A stretch of DNA of 5,570 nucleotides from Thermoplasmata archaeon (lineage in GTDB: Archaea > Thermoplasmatota > Thermoplasmata > Halarchaeoplasmatales > Halarchaeoplasmataceae): positions 1 through 5,570 of the forward strand of contig JAFDTP010000102.1 of NCBI GenBank assembly GCA_019594195.1, given 5' to 3'. The notes beneath the pieces were generated by a model that saw nothing but the letters and a program-made list of their open reading frames with translations, ran no database searches and had not been told where the DNA came from. The position numbers were made by a program, and so were the translations under genes. Of the stretch, positions 1 to 5,234 are shown in pieces. The stretch's first letter is position 1. Every line of letters begins with the position of its first letter.

Positions 1-395
1 AGGAAGAACTGAAGCAGGTATTCGAAGGAGTCCATTCTGCTCTCCGTGAAGGCGGTATTTTCGTCTTCGACGTGAACACAGTTCACGTTATGGAAGAAGT
101 ATGGAACGAACAGACCATGGTGAAAGAGGATTCTTCGAAAAGGTTCGACATGATCGAACAGAAATACGATGAGGAGGAAAGAGTCACGAGTTTGAAACTC
201 ACCTCTTTCCTGCGTGAAGACAGCTCATGGAGAAAGATAGAAGAAGTCCATAGAGAGCGCGCCTACAGTTTTGAAGAGCTGAAAGATATCTTCGATGAAG
301 TCGGTTTCGAAGAATCGGCTTCTTGGAAGGATATCAGCGAGAAAAAAGAAATCGACGAAGAGACCGAACGTGCATGGTTCGTTCTCGTTAAGTAG
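1..395 (+). CDS. SAM-dependent methyltransferase, C-terminal part (5' end outside window)
   Basis: The reading frame is already open at base 3 and runs to a TAG at 393-395, giving 130 visible residues, so the gene starts before the window. An ATG or GTG inside this stretch (GTG at 72) is not the true start, because the residues before it fit the family. The visible part begins just after where the SAM-binding motifs of a class I methyltransferase would lie. Near visible residues 14-26 there is the late-core pattern of a helix, then 'LREGGIFVFDVNT' (loop with paired Gly and the strand after it). Near residues 87-105, 'RAYSFEELKDIFDEVGFEE' matches the usual Tyr-Ser/Thr-x-Glu-Glu-Leu...Gly-Phe segment preceding the last beta-strand. 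The end 'AWFVLVK' is that strand. The SAM-binding glycine loop is outside the window, and the methyl acceptor cannot be told. The protein is cytosolic, with no membrane segment. It converges with the zinc-ribbon gene ending at 674. Confidence 0.85.
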   Translation, partial: EELKQVFEGVHSALREGGIFVFDVNTVHVMEEVWNEQTMVKEDSSKRFDMIEQKYDEEERVTSLKLTSFLREDSSWRKIEEVHRERAYSFEELKDIFDEVGFEESASWKDISEKKEIDEETERAWFVLVK

Positions 396-673
396 TCTTC
401 AGCGATGACAGTCAAAAGTTGATATCAAGAGCAAAGTGGAGAGATAAGCTTTCAGGTCTTCTATTTCATCTTACTCTGTGTATTCATCGTGACTTCTACT
501 TTCTGTTCTCCTGGAAGTTCTGCGAACCGATACTGGTCTCTTTATCGAGGTGTTTTTCTAAAACAATATCCTCTTCTCGTTGCCGGCCCCGTCTCCTTTT
601 TTAGATATGAGTAAAAACAAATTTATGTAGATATTTGAAAAGTCACCCTTCAGTTCTCAACTTGAATGATTTT
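396..673. other. intergenic region between convergent genes, possible gene debris
   Basis: No convincing intact gene is seen. A plus-strand frame from a TTG at 419 to 604 reads as a Cys/Phe/Ser-rich peptide unlike its neighbours and is probably a shadow. The minus strand is purine-rich. It shows two adjacent protein-like pieces in different frames: 600 down to a stop at 496-498 (34 codons, including 'EEDIVLEKHLDKETSIGSQ') and 541 down to a stop at 461-463 (26 codons, including 'FAELPGEQKVEVTMNTQ'). Neither has a start or a ribosome-binding site. They could be the frameshifted remnant of a short acidic gene or simple base composition. T-runs on the plus strand (597-602) and the minus strand (opposite A613-617) could stop transcription from the two flanking genes. 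Confidence 0.4.
595..603 (+). terminator. possible T-tract terminator
   Basis: A run of six T follows CC at 597-602, about 200 bp after the methyltransferase stop. Archaeal RNA polymerase can terminate at T-rich stretches without a stable hairpin. No convincing stem precedes it, so this is only a candidate. An earlier T5 at about 552-556 is an alternative. Confidence 0.2.
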
Positions 674-898
674 TCAGTCTAGGTCTACAGCGTGTCCTTT
701 CATCTTTATCATATGGGATCTATCTTTACCTATAACATTACCGCATCTGCACTTTACTTTCCTACCATCTTTTTCACTGTGATCCTCCAAGATCCTATCT
801 TTGTGGCACTTGACCAGGTTCCCGTCTCCATATTTGACATAGTTGAAGATAAGCTTACCACATTCGCTGCATCTGATTTCTAAATTTCTTCTTCTCAT
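674..898 (-). CDS. small zinc-ribbon protein of unknown function
   Basis: A 74-residue basic protein with the start taken at the ATG at 896-898. The frame stays open upstream to an ATG at 986-988, but the 30 extra residues cross two inverted repeats and the likely promoter and do not fit the family pattern, so I prefer the shorter form. GGGGAT, ending 4 nt before the ATG, is a weak ribosome-binding site. Candidate zinc ligands are Cys10 and Cys13 (CSEC) with Cys31 and Cys50/Cys52 (KCRCGN); His32 and His40 are nearby. The order CxxC, 'KLIFNYVKYGDGNLVKC', 'DRI', then CxCGxxIG and an 'IKMKG' tail resembles small archaeal conserved hypothetical zinc-ribbon proteins. I know no assigned function for them; nucleic-acid binding or protein contact would be typical for a ribbon of this size. 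It lies 166 bp downstream of the ABC operon on the same strand, with its own possible promoter, so membership in that operon is uncertain. Confidence 0.75.
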   Translation of the reverse strand: MRRRNLEIRCSECGKLIFNYVKYGDGNLVKCHKDRILEDHSEKDGRKVKCRCGNVIGKDRSHMIKMKGHAVDLD

Positions 899-923
899 GG
901 TTATCCCCAAGGTTATCAGTTTC

Positions 924-938
924 TGAAAAGTCTTTTCA
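924..938. repeat. perfect inverted repeat TGAAAAG-T-CTTTTCA
   Basis: Two 7-bp arms flank a single T, 26-40 bp upstream of the zinc-ribbon ATG, in the expected untranslated leader. The loop is too short for a good RNA hairpin, so a DNA-binding site is more likely than a terminator. The 9-mer TGAAAAGTC also occurs at 636-644, beyond the 3' end of the same gene. Confidence 0.45.
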
Positions 939-948
939 ATCAGGTGGG

Positions 949-969
949 ATAGGATCGTATTTATCCTAT
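949..969 (-). promoter_or_regulatory. inverted repeat ATAGGAT-N7-ATCCTAT over the likely TATA box of the zinc-ribbon gene
   Basis: Two perfect 7-bp arms are separated by 7 bp. Read on the minus strand, the left arm and spacer contain an ATAAATA stretch (964 to 958), a plausible archaeal TATA element. It lies about 60 bp before the ATG at 898, which predicts a transcription start near 935 and a leader of about 37 nt. A factor on this palindrome would compete with TATA-binding protein. On the plus strand the repeat is followed by T-rich sequence and could look like a terminator, but there is no plus-strand gene nearby to terminate. Confidence 0.4.
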
Positions 970-985
970 TTTTTACTTTTGTTAT

Positions 986-998
986 CACAAATTTTGTG
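986..998. repeat. perfect inverted repeat CACAAA-T-TTTGTG
   Basis: Two 6-bp arms lie around one T, about 90-100 bp upstream of the zinc-ribbon start and about 70 bp past the ATPase stop. This is the third palindrome in 75 bp. It could be part of an operator cluster or chance in AT-rich DNA. Confidence 0.35.
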
Positions 999-1064
999 TA
1001 TCTTTACAATATAGGTGCATTCTTTGATTGAAAATATAGTTATCTATTTCATCTTTCTCCCTAT

Positions 1065-1832
1065 TCAACTCTCGATAGGTTCTTCCGGCATGATCATCAA
1101 GCCATCTGACCTGTCAACGATATCGACCTTGACTCCGAAAACAGATCCTATATTTTTTGGGTTTAGCACATCTACACCGCCAGCGGCAAATATTCTACCC
1201 TGCTTCAACATCAGTATCTTGCTGCTGTATCTCGCTGCAAGATTTAGATCATGCATCGTCATCACTACTGAGATATCGTTCTCGGTTTGTTGATCTACGA
1301 CATCTAGGACTTCTAATTGGTGCTTGAGGTCGAGACTGTTGGTAGGCTCGTCTAAGAGCAATATATCAGGATTTTGTGCGAGAGCTCTAGCTATCAGAAC
1401 TTTCTGTTTTTGACCGCCGCTGATCTCACCTATATTTTTCATAGCTATGTGTTCTAGGTTTAACCTGCTTATCGTGTTGGAAACCATCTTTAGGTCCCTA
1501 TCACTGGGTTTCCAACCTCCGTGCGATTTTCTTCCAGTAAGAACCGTATCAAAAACTGTAGTCGGGAAACTTTTAGATCCTGCCTGAGGAACGTGCCCTA
1601 TCTCTCTCGCTATCTCGGTCATACTCATTTCATTCAAGGACTTATCATCGATCAGTATGGTGCCCTTTTGTGGTTTTAGTATATTATTTATGCACTTCAG
1701 CAGTGTTGTCTTCCCTGAGGCATTGGGACCGATGATTGTGAGCATATCGCCTTTTTTCAACCTGAGATCTACATCCTTTAAAACTGGAGTGCTGTTATAG
1801 GAGAATTGAAGTCCGTTGATCTCCAATCTCAC
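1065..1832 (-). CDS. ABC transporter ATPase, FecE/BtuD type, for metal or metal-chelate uptake
   Basis: A complete 255-residue cytoplasmic ATPase that powers the importer formed with the permease and binding protein upstream. All nucleotide-binding motifs are present: Walker A GPNASGKT (35-42), Q-loop Gln83 (VPQ), signature ISGGQ (137-141), Walker B ILLLDEP (157-163), D-loop SLD (166-168) and switch His194. Order and length match the FecE/BtuD/FepC ATPases that pair with FecCD permeases. The start is a GTG whose first bases overlap the permease TGA as GTGA (1829-1832). It is supported by GGGAGG 8 nt upstream and by the protein beginning directly with the first beta-strand (LEINGLQFSY). It is the last gene of the operon. 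No clear hairpin terminator follows, only AT-rich sequence. Sequence alone does not give the substrate; nickel is inferred from the divergent nikR. Confidence 0.95.
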   Translation of the reverse strand: MRLEINGLQFSYNSTPVLKDVDLRLKKGDMLTIIGPNASGKTTLLKCINNILKPQKGTILIDDKSLNEMSMTEIAREIGHVPQAGSKSFPTTVFDTVLTGRKSHGGWKPSDRDLKMVSNTISRLNLEHIAMKNIGEISGGQKQKVLIARALAQNPDILLLDEPTNSLDLKHQLEVLDVVDQQTENDISVVMTMHDLNLAARYSSKILMLKQGRIFAAGGVDVLNPKNIGSVFGVKVDIVDRSDGLMIMPEEPIES

Positions 1833-2893
1833 CAGTATTCCCTCCCTTTTATAACCAAATATATGAACAGAGGCGCGCCCAAAAATGACGTTACTATACC
1901 GACTGGAAGTACTATCGGAGAAATAATCGTTCTTGCAACTGTATCCGAAGCCAATAACAATAAACCGCCGACCACACAGGAAGAAGGTATCAGGTATCTT
2001 TCATTTCCACCTATAAATTTCCTTATGATATGTGGTACGACCAGACCGATAAATCCTATAACTCCCACAAAAGAGATTATAAGAGCCGTCACAAAACAAG
2101 AGATCAGCATCCCGTGAAGTCTCAGTTTTTCTACATCGACTCCTAAACTTTTAGCTGCCTCGTCCCCTGAATCAAGGACCTCGTAATCCCAACTTTTCCA
2201 GAGAAAGTAGATCGTTGCCGGTACGATAGTGATCAGCATCAAAGCCAGTTCTGTCCAGTTGGCTCTAGCCACGTCTCCAAAAGTCCAGAAAACTATCGAA
2301 GCTAGTTGGACATCATCTGCAAAGTACTGCATAGCTGTGTAACCAGCGGAGAACAAGGACCCTAGAGCTACCCCGGTAAGTATCATGGTGGCTGGAGATG
2401 CATTTTTATATTTTACCAGTAAAAGTATCACCAAAGTCGCTGTGAGAGCACATACGAATGCTGAGATCGTGATGATATAAGGATCGTTAAATATGACCGC
2501 ATCGGCTGCTGCGCTTTGAGTCGTGCCTGCACCTAAAACGATAACGGCGAATGCGGCACCGAAGGCCGCTGCATTCGAGATCCCCAATGTAAAAGGTGAT
2601 CCCAATGGATTTCTCAATATCGTCTGCATCGCCGCACCTACAACAGCCAATCCAGCTCCAGCCGCGACAGCGGCAAGAACTCTTGGGACTCGCATGTTCC
2701 ATACGATCCTGTTCGATGTACTACTAGTATTCGTTCCTATAAGGGTCGATACAGCTTCAGAGATAGATACATCTGCGGGGCCAAGGGTGAGTGAGAAGAG
2801 AGCCAAAGAGACGAGTAGGATCAGAGATAACAAAAAGAAGGCGATTTTCTTTTGGGAATATCCCTTATATTTCTCTAACAGTTCCGTTTCCAT
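1829..2893 (-). CDS. FecCD/BtuC-family ABC transporter permease
   Basis: A 354-residue integral membrane protein, the usual length for a FecCD/BtuC permease, which works as a homodimer with about ten transmembrane helices each. The first helix is near residues 17-37. RNPLGSP (94-100) followed by an Ala/Gly-rich helix is a family hallmark. The cytoplasmic loop 'DEAAKSLGVDVEKLR' (244-258) matches the segment before the ATPase-contacting region, GFIGLVVPHIIR (280-291) is the conserved late motif, and 'LPVGIVTSFLGAPLFIYL' (329-346) is the standard C-terminal helix. The ATG is 18 bp from the binding-protein stop and has GGAGAT 8 nt before it. The family moves iron-siderophores, heme, cobalamin and also free or chelated metals. 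Proximity to nikR makes nickel or a nickel chelate the leading idea here, with cobalamin or iron as alternatives. Confidence 0.95.
   Translation of the reverse strand: METELLEKYKGYSQKKIAFFLLSLILLVSLALFSLTLGPADVSISEAVSTLIGTNTSSTSNRIVWNMRVPRVLAAVAAGAGLAVVGAAMQTILRNPLGSPFTLGISNAAAFGAAFAVIVLGAGTTQSAAADAVIFNDPYIITISAFVCALTATLVILLLVKYKNASPATMILTGVALGSLFSAGYTAMQYFADDVQLASIVFWTFGDVARANWTELALMLITIVPATIYFLWKSWDYEVLDSGDEAAKSLGVDVEKLRLHGMLISCFVTALIISFVGVIGFIGLVVPHIIRKFIGGNERYLIPSSCVVGGLLLLASDTVARTIISPIVLPVGIVTSFLGAPLFIYLVIKGREYW
1841..1846 (-). promoter_or_regulatory. ribosome-binding site for the ATPase gene
   Basis: GGGAGG on the minus strand lies 8 nt before the GTG at 1830-1832, inside the end of the permease gene. 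It decides for this GTG as start, since no ATG is near. Confidence 0.7.
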
Positions 2894-2901
2894 TTAGTTT
2901 C

Positions 2902-2907
2902 ATCTCC
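2902..2907 (-). promoter_or_regulatory. ribosome-binding site for the permease gene
   Basis: GGAGAT on the minus strand lies 8 nt upstream of the permease ATG at 2891-2893, in the short gap after the binding-protein gene. Confidence 0.65.
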
Positions 2908-2911
2908 ATGC

Positions 2912-3982
2912 TCAATACGAAGTTTTTAGATGAGTGAATCCCCCCAGATCATTTTCCATATCCTCGTAAACCGGCTCACCTACCAGGAACTCGTATATCT
3001 CATCTGCTTTTTCCCCAGCCTCTATATCATCGAATTCTTCGGGATAAAGGACTGATCCGACGTAAAAAGAATTGGCCAGTACCGTTCCATAATTTATATG
3101 ATGCCAGTTGTAAGGAAGGACACCGTATAGGTTTCCTTCTTCGAACGCATTTATCTCTTGATAATTTTGATCGTCTAGGTCTATCATATCTCTCGTGTAA
3201 CTGCCCATATCCACAAAGACGATATCTGGATCCCATTCCAATATCATCTCTTCGTCCACCATCGCATGATCTGTGCCCAATCCTTCAGCGACATTTTTAG
3301 CGCCTGCAAATTCGAATGGTGCGTAATCGCCGTACGTACTTCTCAGATCATGGGTTCCCCTATGTAAGACCCCTCCGACATAAACATCGGGCTTCTCTTC
3401 TGAAGGGATATCTTTCGTTCTACTTTGAAGGTCTTCAATAGTCGTATCTATAAAATCTATTATCTCGTCGGCTCTTTCCTCTTTATCCAATACCTCACCT
3501 ATCAACTCTAAGCTTCTATAGAACTCTTGTATATCCTCTCCCAGATCACCGACACTCAGATCTACGGTCGGTATACCCGTTCGTTCCTGGTACCTGTCAG
3601 CTTCTTCAGCAGTAGACGCCCGGAATATCACATCCGGTTCTTGGGCCGAGATGAGTTCCATGTCACCTCCGTGGATAGGTCCTATGGAGGACAGCTCCGA
3701 TAATTCGGGGTGAGCGAGAGCGTAGGGTCTTCCCATCTGATCTCCTTTTTCATATTCCTCCACACCCACCACATGATCGACAGCATCCATATACGCGAGA
3801 AGCCTCACGCAACCGGATCCCACACCTACGATATCCTCAACCTCTTTTGGTATCTCGACCTCTCTACCTGCCATGTCGGTAACAGTGAAGGTCTCTGTAT
3901 CTAGTTCTTGATCCACGCATCCCACACTGAAGATCGAGGACAGTATCAATCCGATGGTCAGGATGGCAGTCTTACCTTTCAT
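2912..3982 (-). CDS. ABC transporter substrate-binding lipoprotein (BtuF/FhuD/TroA-like, Peripla_BP_2 fold)
   Basis: A 356-residue extracytoplasmic binding protein that should deliver the metal or chelate to the FecCD permease. The start is the ATG at 3980-3982. It has GGGG 6 nt upstream and yields a clean signal peptide: Lys2/Lys4, a hydrophobic stretch at 5-17, then the lipobox FSVG-Cys22, so it is probably a lipid-anchored protein on the outer face of the membrane. A 14-residue longer form lacks these features. The first lobe opens with 'VTDMAGREVEIPKEVEDIV' (34-52), the typical beginning of this family. A second-lobe hallmark is 'STYGDYAPFEFAGAKNVA' (215-232), and the late segment PYNWHHINYG (290-299) resembles the 'iron complex' binding proteins of methanogens. 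His294-His295 there are possible metal ligands, as are other His residues in the second lobe. It overlaps the FmdE-like gene by 11 bp, which suggests translational coupling. The protein is strongly acidic. Confidence 0.93.
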   Translation of the reverse strand: MKGKTAILTIGLILSSIFSVGCVDQELDTETFTVTDMAGREVEIPKEVEDIVGVGSGCVRLLAYMDAVDHVVGVEEYEKGDQMGRPYALAHPELSELSSIGPIHGGDMELISAQEPDVIFRASTAEEADRYQERTGIPTVDLSVGDLGEDIQEFYRSLELIGEVLDKEERADEIIDFIDTTIEDLQSRTKDIPSEEKPDVYVGGVLHRGTHDLRSTYGDYAPFEFAGAKNVAEGLGTDHAMVDEEMILEWDPDIVFVDMGSYTRDMIDLDDQNYQEINAFEEGNLYGVLPYNWHHINYGTVLANSFYVGSVLYPEEFDDIEAGEKADEIYEFLVGEPVYEDMENDLGGFTHLKTSY

Positions 3983-4676
3983 GTTCTTCCCCTTTTTTGT
4001 GTATGCCGAAACCGGTAAGTTCAAAGAAATCAGAGCCTGAACACTCGAGGCACAGTATTTCTCTTTCTCGTTCTACAGTTCTAGTGCTCATCACACTTTC
4101 TCCGCAGTCTTCGCAGGTCAAGCTCTCGTGTATAGGAGCATGATCCGGAAGATCAAAACTAGTCTCTTCTATCTTGAAGAGTTCCTCGCTTTCTATCTCC
4201 ATGATATAGTGTGAAACTTTTTTACCCGATTCCGAGAACCTTTCCTTCTCCTCTTCAGTGGCATCTCTTTTACTCACGACTTTTTCGAAGAGTTTTTGAT
4301 ATTCTTGAAACTCGTTTTTCCAATGCTCTCCCGCATCTTGTCTCGTAACAATCCGTATGCCTTTCCCGTCTCGTTCGATCAAACTCACTGCTGTCTTTCC
4401 TAAGTCTCTGAATATCAACGAATTGTTGCCGAAGGTGCATCCCGTCATGTATTGAACCCCGTCGGTAGAACAGTTGTTGGTCTCGACGATAGCCAGGATC
4501 TCCTCCATACCTTCAGGTTTCACATCCAACTTTTGAAGAGCGGTGTAGGAAGCTTTCACTCCTAACGCGAGTCCTGGACAGTGATGACCATGTAATCCTG
4601 CCGCCTTATCTAGAAGAGAGTGAAGATCTCCATCTTCTATCGAGCTCCATATCTCATCACGGGGTGGATTTGCCAT
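3972..4676 (-). CDS. FmdE-family protein with C-terminal zinc finger
   Basis: A 234-residue soluble protein of the FmdE family, named after a protein co-purifying with molybdenum formylmethanofuran dehydrogenase; members are often found beside metal ABC transporters. The core domain (about 15-135) carries LHGHHCPG (28-35, with His29, His31, His32, Cys33), NNCSTDGVQ (67-75, Cys69) and GCTFGNN (79-85, Cys80), the conserved Cys/His set expected to hold a metal. A Glu/Lys-rich helix follows. A treble-clef-like zinc finger sits at Cys188/Cys191 (CEDC) and Cys209/Cys212 (CLEC), a known auxiliary domain of the family. The ATG at 4674-4676 is preferred. The upstream in-frame TTG at 4695-4697 adds 7 residues but lies before the transcription start predicted from the TATA-like box at 4705-4712. 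It is first in the transporter operon and divergent from nikR. A plausible job is intracellular handling of the imported metal or its chelate, but the biochemical role is unproven. It is unlikely to be a catalytic subunit of formylmethanofuran dehydrogenase, since no such subunits are nearby. Confidence 0.9.
   Translation of the reverse strand: MANPPRDEIWSSIEDGDLHSLLDKAAGLHGHHCPGLALGVKASYTALQKLDVKPEGMEEILAIVETNNCSTDGVQYMTGCTFGNNSLIFRDLGKTAVSLIERDGKGIRIVTRQDAGEHWKNEFQEYQKLFEKVVSKRDATEEEKERFSESGKKVSHYIMEIESEELFKIEETSFDLPDHAPIHESLTCEDCGESVMSTRTVEREREILCLECSGSDFFELTGFGIHKKGEEHER
3989..3992 (-). promoter_or_regulatory. ribosome-binding site deciding the binding-protein start
   Basis: GGGG within AAGGGGAAG on the minus strand lies 6 nt before the ATG at 3980-3982, inside the last codons of the FmdE-like gene. 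It favours this ATG over the in-frame start 14 codons upstream. Confidence 0.55.
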
Positions 4677-4704
4677 GATATCTGTAGCGTCATCCAAATA
4701 GGAT

Positions 4705-4720
4705 TATTAATACTTTTTCT
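4705..4720 (-). promoter_or_regulatory. promoter of the FmdE-ABC operon (BRE and TATA box)
   Basis: On the minus strand a purine-rich GAAAAAG (BRE-like) leads into TATTAATA (4712 to 4705). Archaeal transcription starts about 25 nt downstream of the box centre, here about 4682-4684. That leaves a leader of only 6-8 nt before the ATG at 4676, consistent with no Shine-Dalgarno site there and near-leaderless translation. The inverted repeat at 4725-4757 begins just upstream of the BRE. Confidence 0.6.
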
Positions 4721-4724
4721 AAAT

Positions 4725-4757
4725 TAGTAACACGATTAACATAGTTATTTGTTACTA
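4725..4757. promoter_or_regulatory. candidate NikR operator, TAGTAACA-N17-TGTTACTA
   Basis: Two perfect 8-bp inverted arms (4725-4732 and 4750-4757) are separated by 17 bp in the divergent region between nikR and the operon. Widely spaced dyads about two helical turns apart are typical for NikR, a tetramer with two ribbon-helix-helix dimers; the E. coli site is GTATGA-N16-TCATAC. Here GTAACA-N17-TGTTAC gives a centre-to-centre distance of 23 bp, close to the 22 bp of E. coli, but with a different half-site. Its near arm is about 5 bp from the operon's BRE, so nickel-NikR bound here could block TFB/TBP loading. That it is bound by NikR is inference. Confidence 0.65.
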
Positions 4758-4783
4758 GTATTATGAGGCGGTAGGCTTAACAT

Positions 4784-4795
4784 GAAATTTATTAA
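4784..4795 (+). promoter_or_regulatory. nikR promoter (BRE and TATA box)
   Basis: GAAA followed by TTTATTAA (4788-4795) is a good archaeal BRE/TATA match. The predicted transcription start is about 4816-4818, downstream of the ATG at 4808 and 8-10 nt before the ATG at 4826. This supports the second ATG and a near-leaderless message. The candidate operator ends 27 bp upstream of the BRE. Confidence 0.5.
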
Positions 4796-4825
4796 CTATA
4801 ACACTTTATGTATATTGAAGATAAT

Positions 4826-5230
4826 ATGGGTGACACAACTAGATTCGGAGTCTCGGTCCCGTCTGATCTGATGGAGAAGTTCGATCGAAAGATAGAGGAG
4901 AAGATGTACACCAACAGGTCTGAAGCGATAAGAGATCTGATCAGAGGCTTTCTGGTGGAAGAAAAATGGAAAGAATCTGACGAAGAAGTCTACGGTTCGC
5001 TGACTTTGATATACGATCATGAGAGGAAAGGAATAGCCGATAAACTGACTGAACTACAGCATCAGGATCACACCCATATAGTTTCAACCATGCATATACA
5101 TCTTGACAAACACAACTGCATGGAGACCATGGCGATCAAGGGGAAGCCTCAAGATATAAGGAAGATAGCCGACAAGTTGAAAAGTACCAAAGGCGTGAAA
5201 CACGGTAAGCTCATGATGACCTCCGTTTGA
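4826..5230 (+). CDS. nikR: nickel-responsive transcriptional regulator NikR
   Basis: A 134-residue regulator close in length and sequence to Pyrococcus-type NikR. The N-terminal ribbon-helix-helix (about 4-45) includes the DNA-reading strand TRFGVSVP (5-12) and the well-kept '[15 protein letters not shown]' (28-42). The C-terminal ACT-like domain (about 53-134) binds nickel and makes the tetramer. The ligand set matches E. coli His76, His87, His89 and Cys95 in identity and spacing: His79 (LQH), His90 and His92 (MHIH), Cys98 (HNC). The end '[12 protein letters not shown]' is also typical. The start at 4826 aligns with the family N-terminus; the ATG at 4808 adds six residues and precedes the predicted transcription start. 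The DNA-contact strand has Arg6, Gly8 and Ser10 where E. coli has Arg, Thr and Thr, so a different operator sequence is expected. It most likely represses the divergent ABC operon when nickel is ample, and perhaps itself. Confidence 0.96.
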   Translation: MGDTTRFGVSVPSDLMEKFDRKIEEKMYTNRSEAIRDLIRGFLVEEKWKESDEEVYGSLTLIYDHERKGIADKLTELQHQDHTHIVSTMHIHLDKHNCMETMAIKGKPQDIRKIADKLKSTKGVKHGKLMMTSV

Positions 5231-5234
5231 GATC

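Noticed and set aside
419..604. 61-codon plus-strand frame starting with TTG
   Set aside because: It has no ribosome-binding site, an unlikely composition (Cys, Phe, Ser, Arg) and no family pattern. The opposite strand reads more like protein.
949..975. Inverted repeat followed by T-run on the plus strand, as a rho-independent-like terminator
   Set aside because: There is no plus-strand gene upstream to end here; the nearest, the methyltransferase, stops 550 bp earlier. A promoter or operator role on the minus strand fits better.
899..988. N-terminal extension of the zinc-ribbon gene to the ATG at 986-988
   Set aside because: The 30 extra codons span the palindromes and the likely TATA box, and the family pattern begins at the ATG at 898.
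2487..2897. Open frames overlapping the permease gene on both strands (2487-2702 minus, 2523-2897 plus)
   Set aside because: They are shadows of the permease reading frame, which carries all FecCD motifs. The alternatives have no domain pattern or ribosome-binding site.
3983..4024. 14-residue longer start of the substrate-binding protein
   Set aside because: It would place polar residues before the signal peptide. The ATG at 3980-3982 has its own ribosome-binding site and gives a normal lipoprotein signal.
4777..4804. TTAAC repeats (4777-4781, 4792-4796) and ATAACAC (4798-4804) near the nikR promoter as a second NikR site
   Set aside because: Arms are imperfect and no inverted partner is found at a spacing like the main palindrome. 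The pattern is easily reached by chance in AT-rich sequence.
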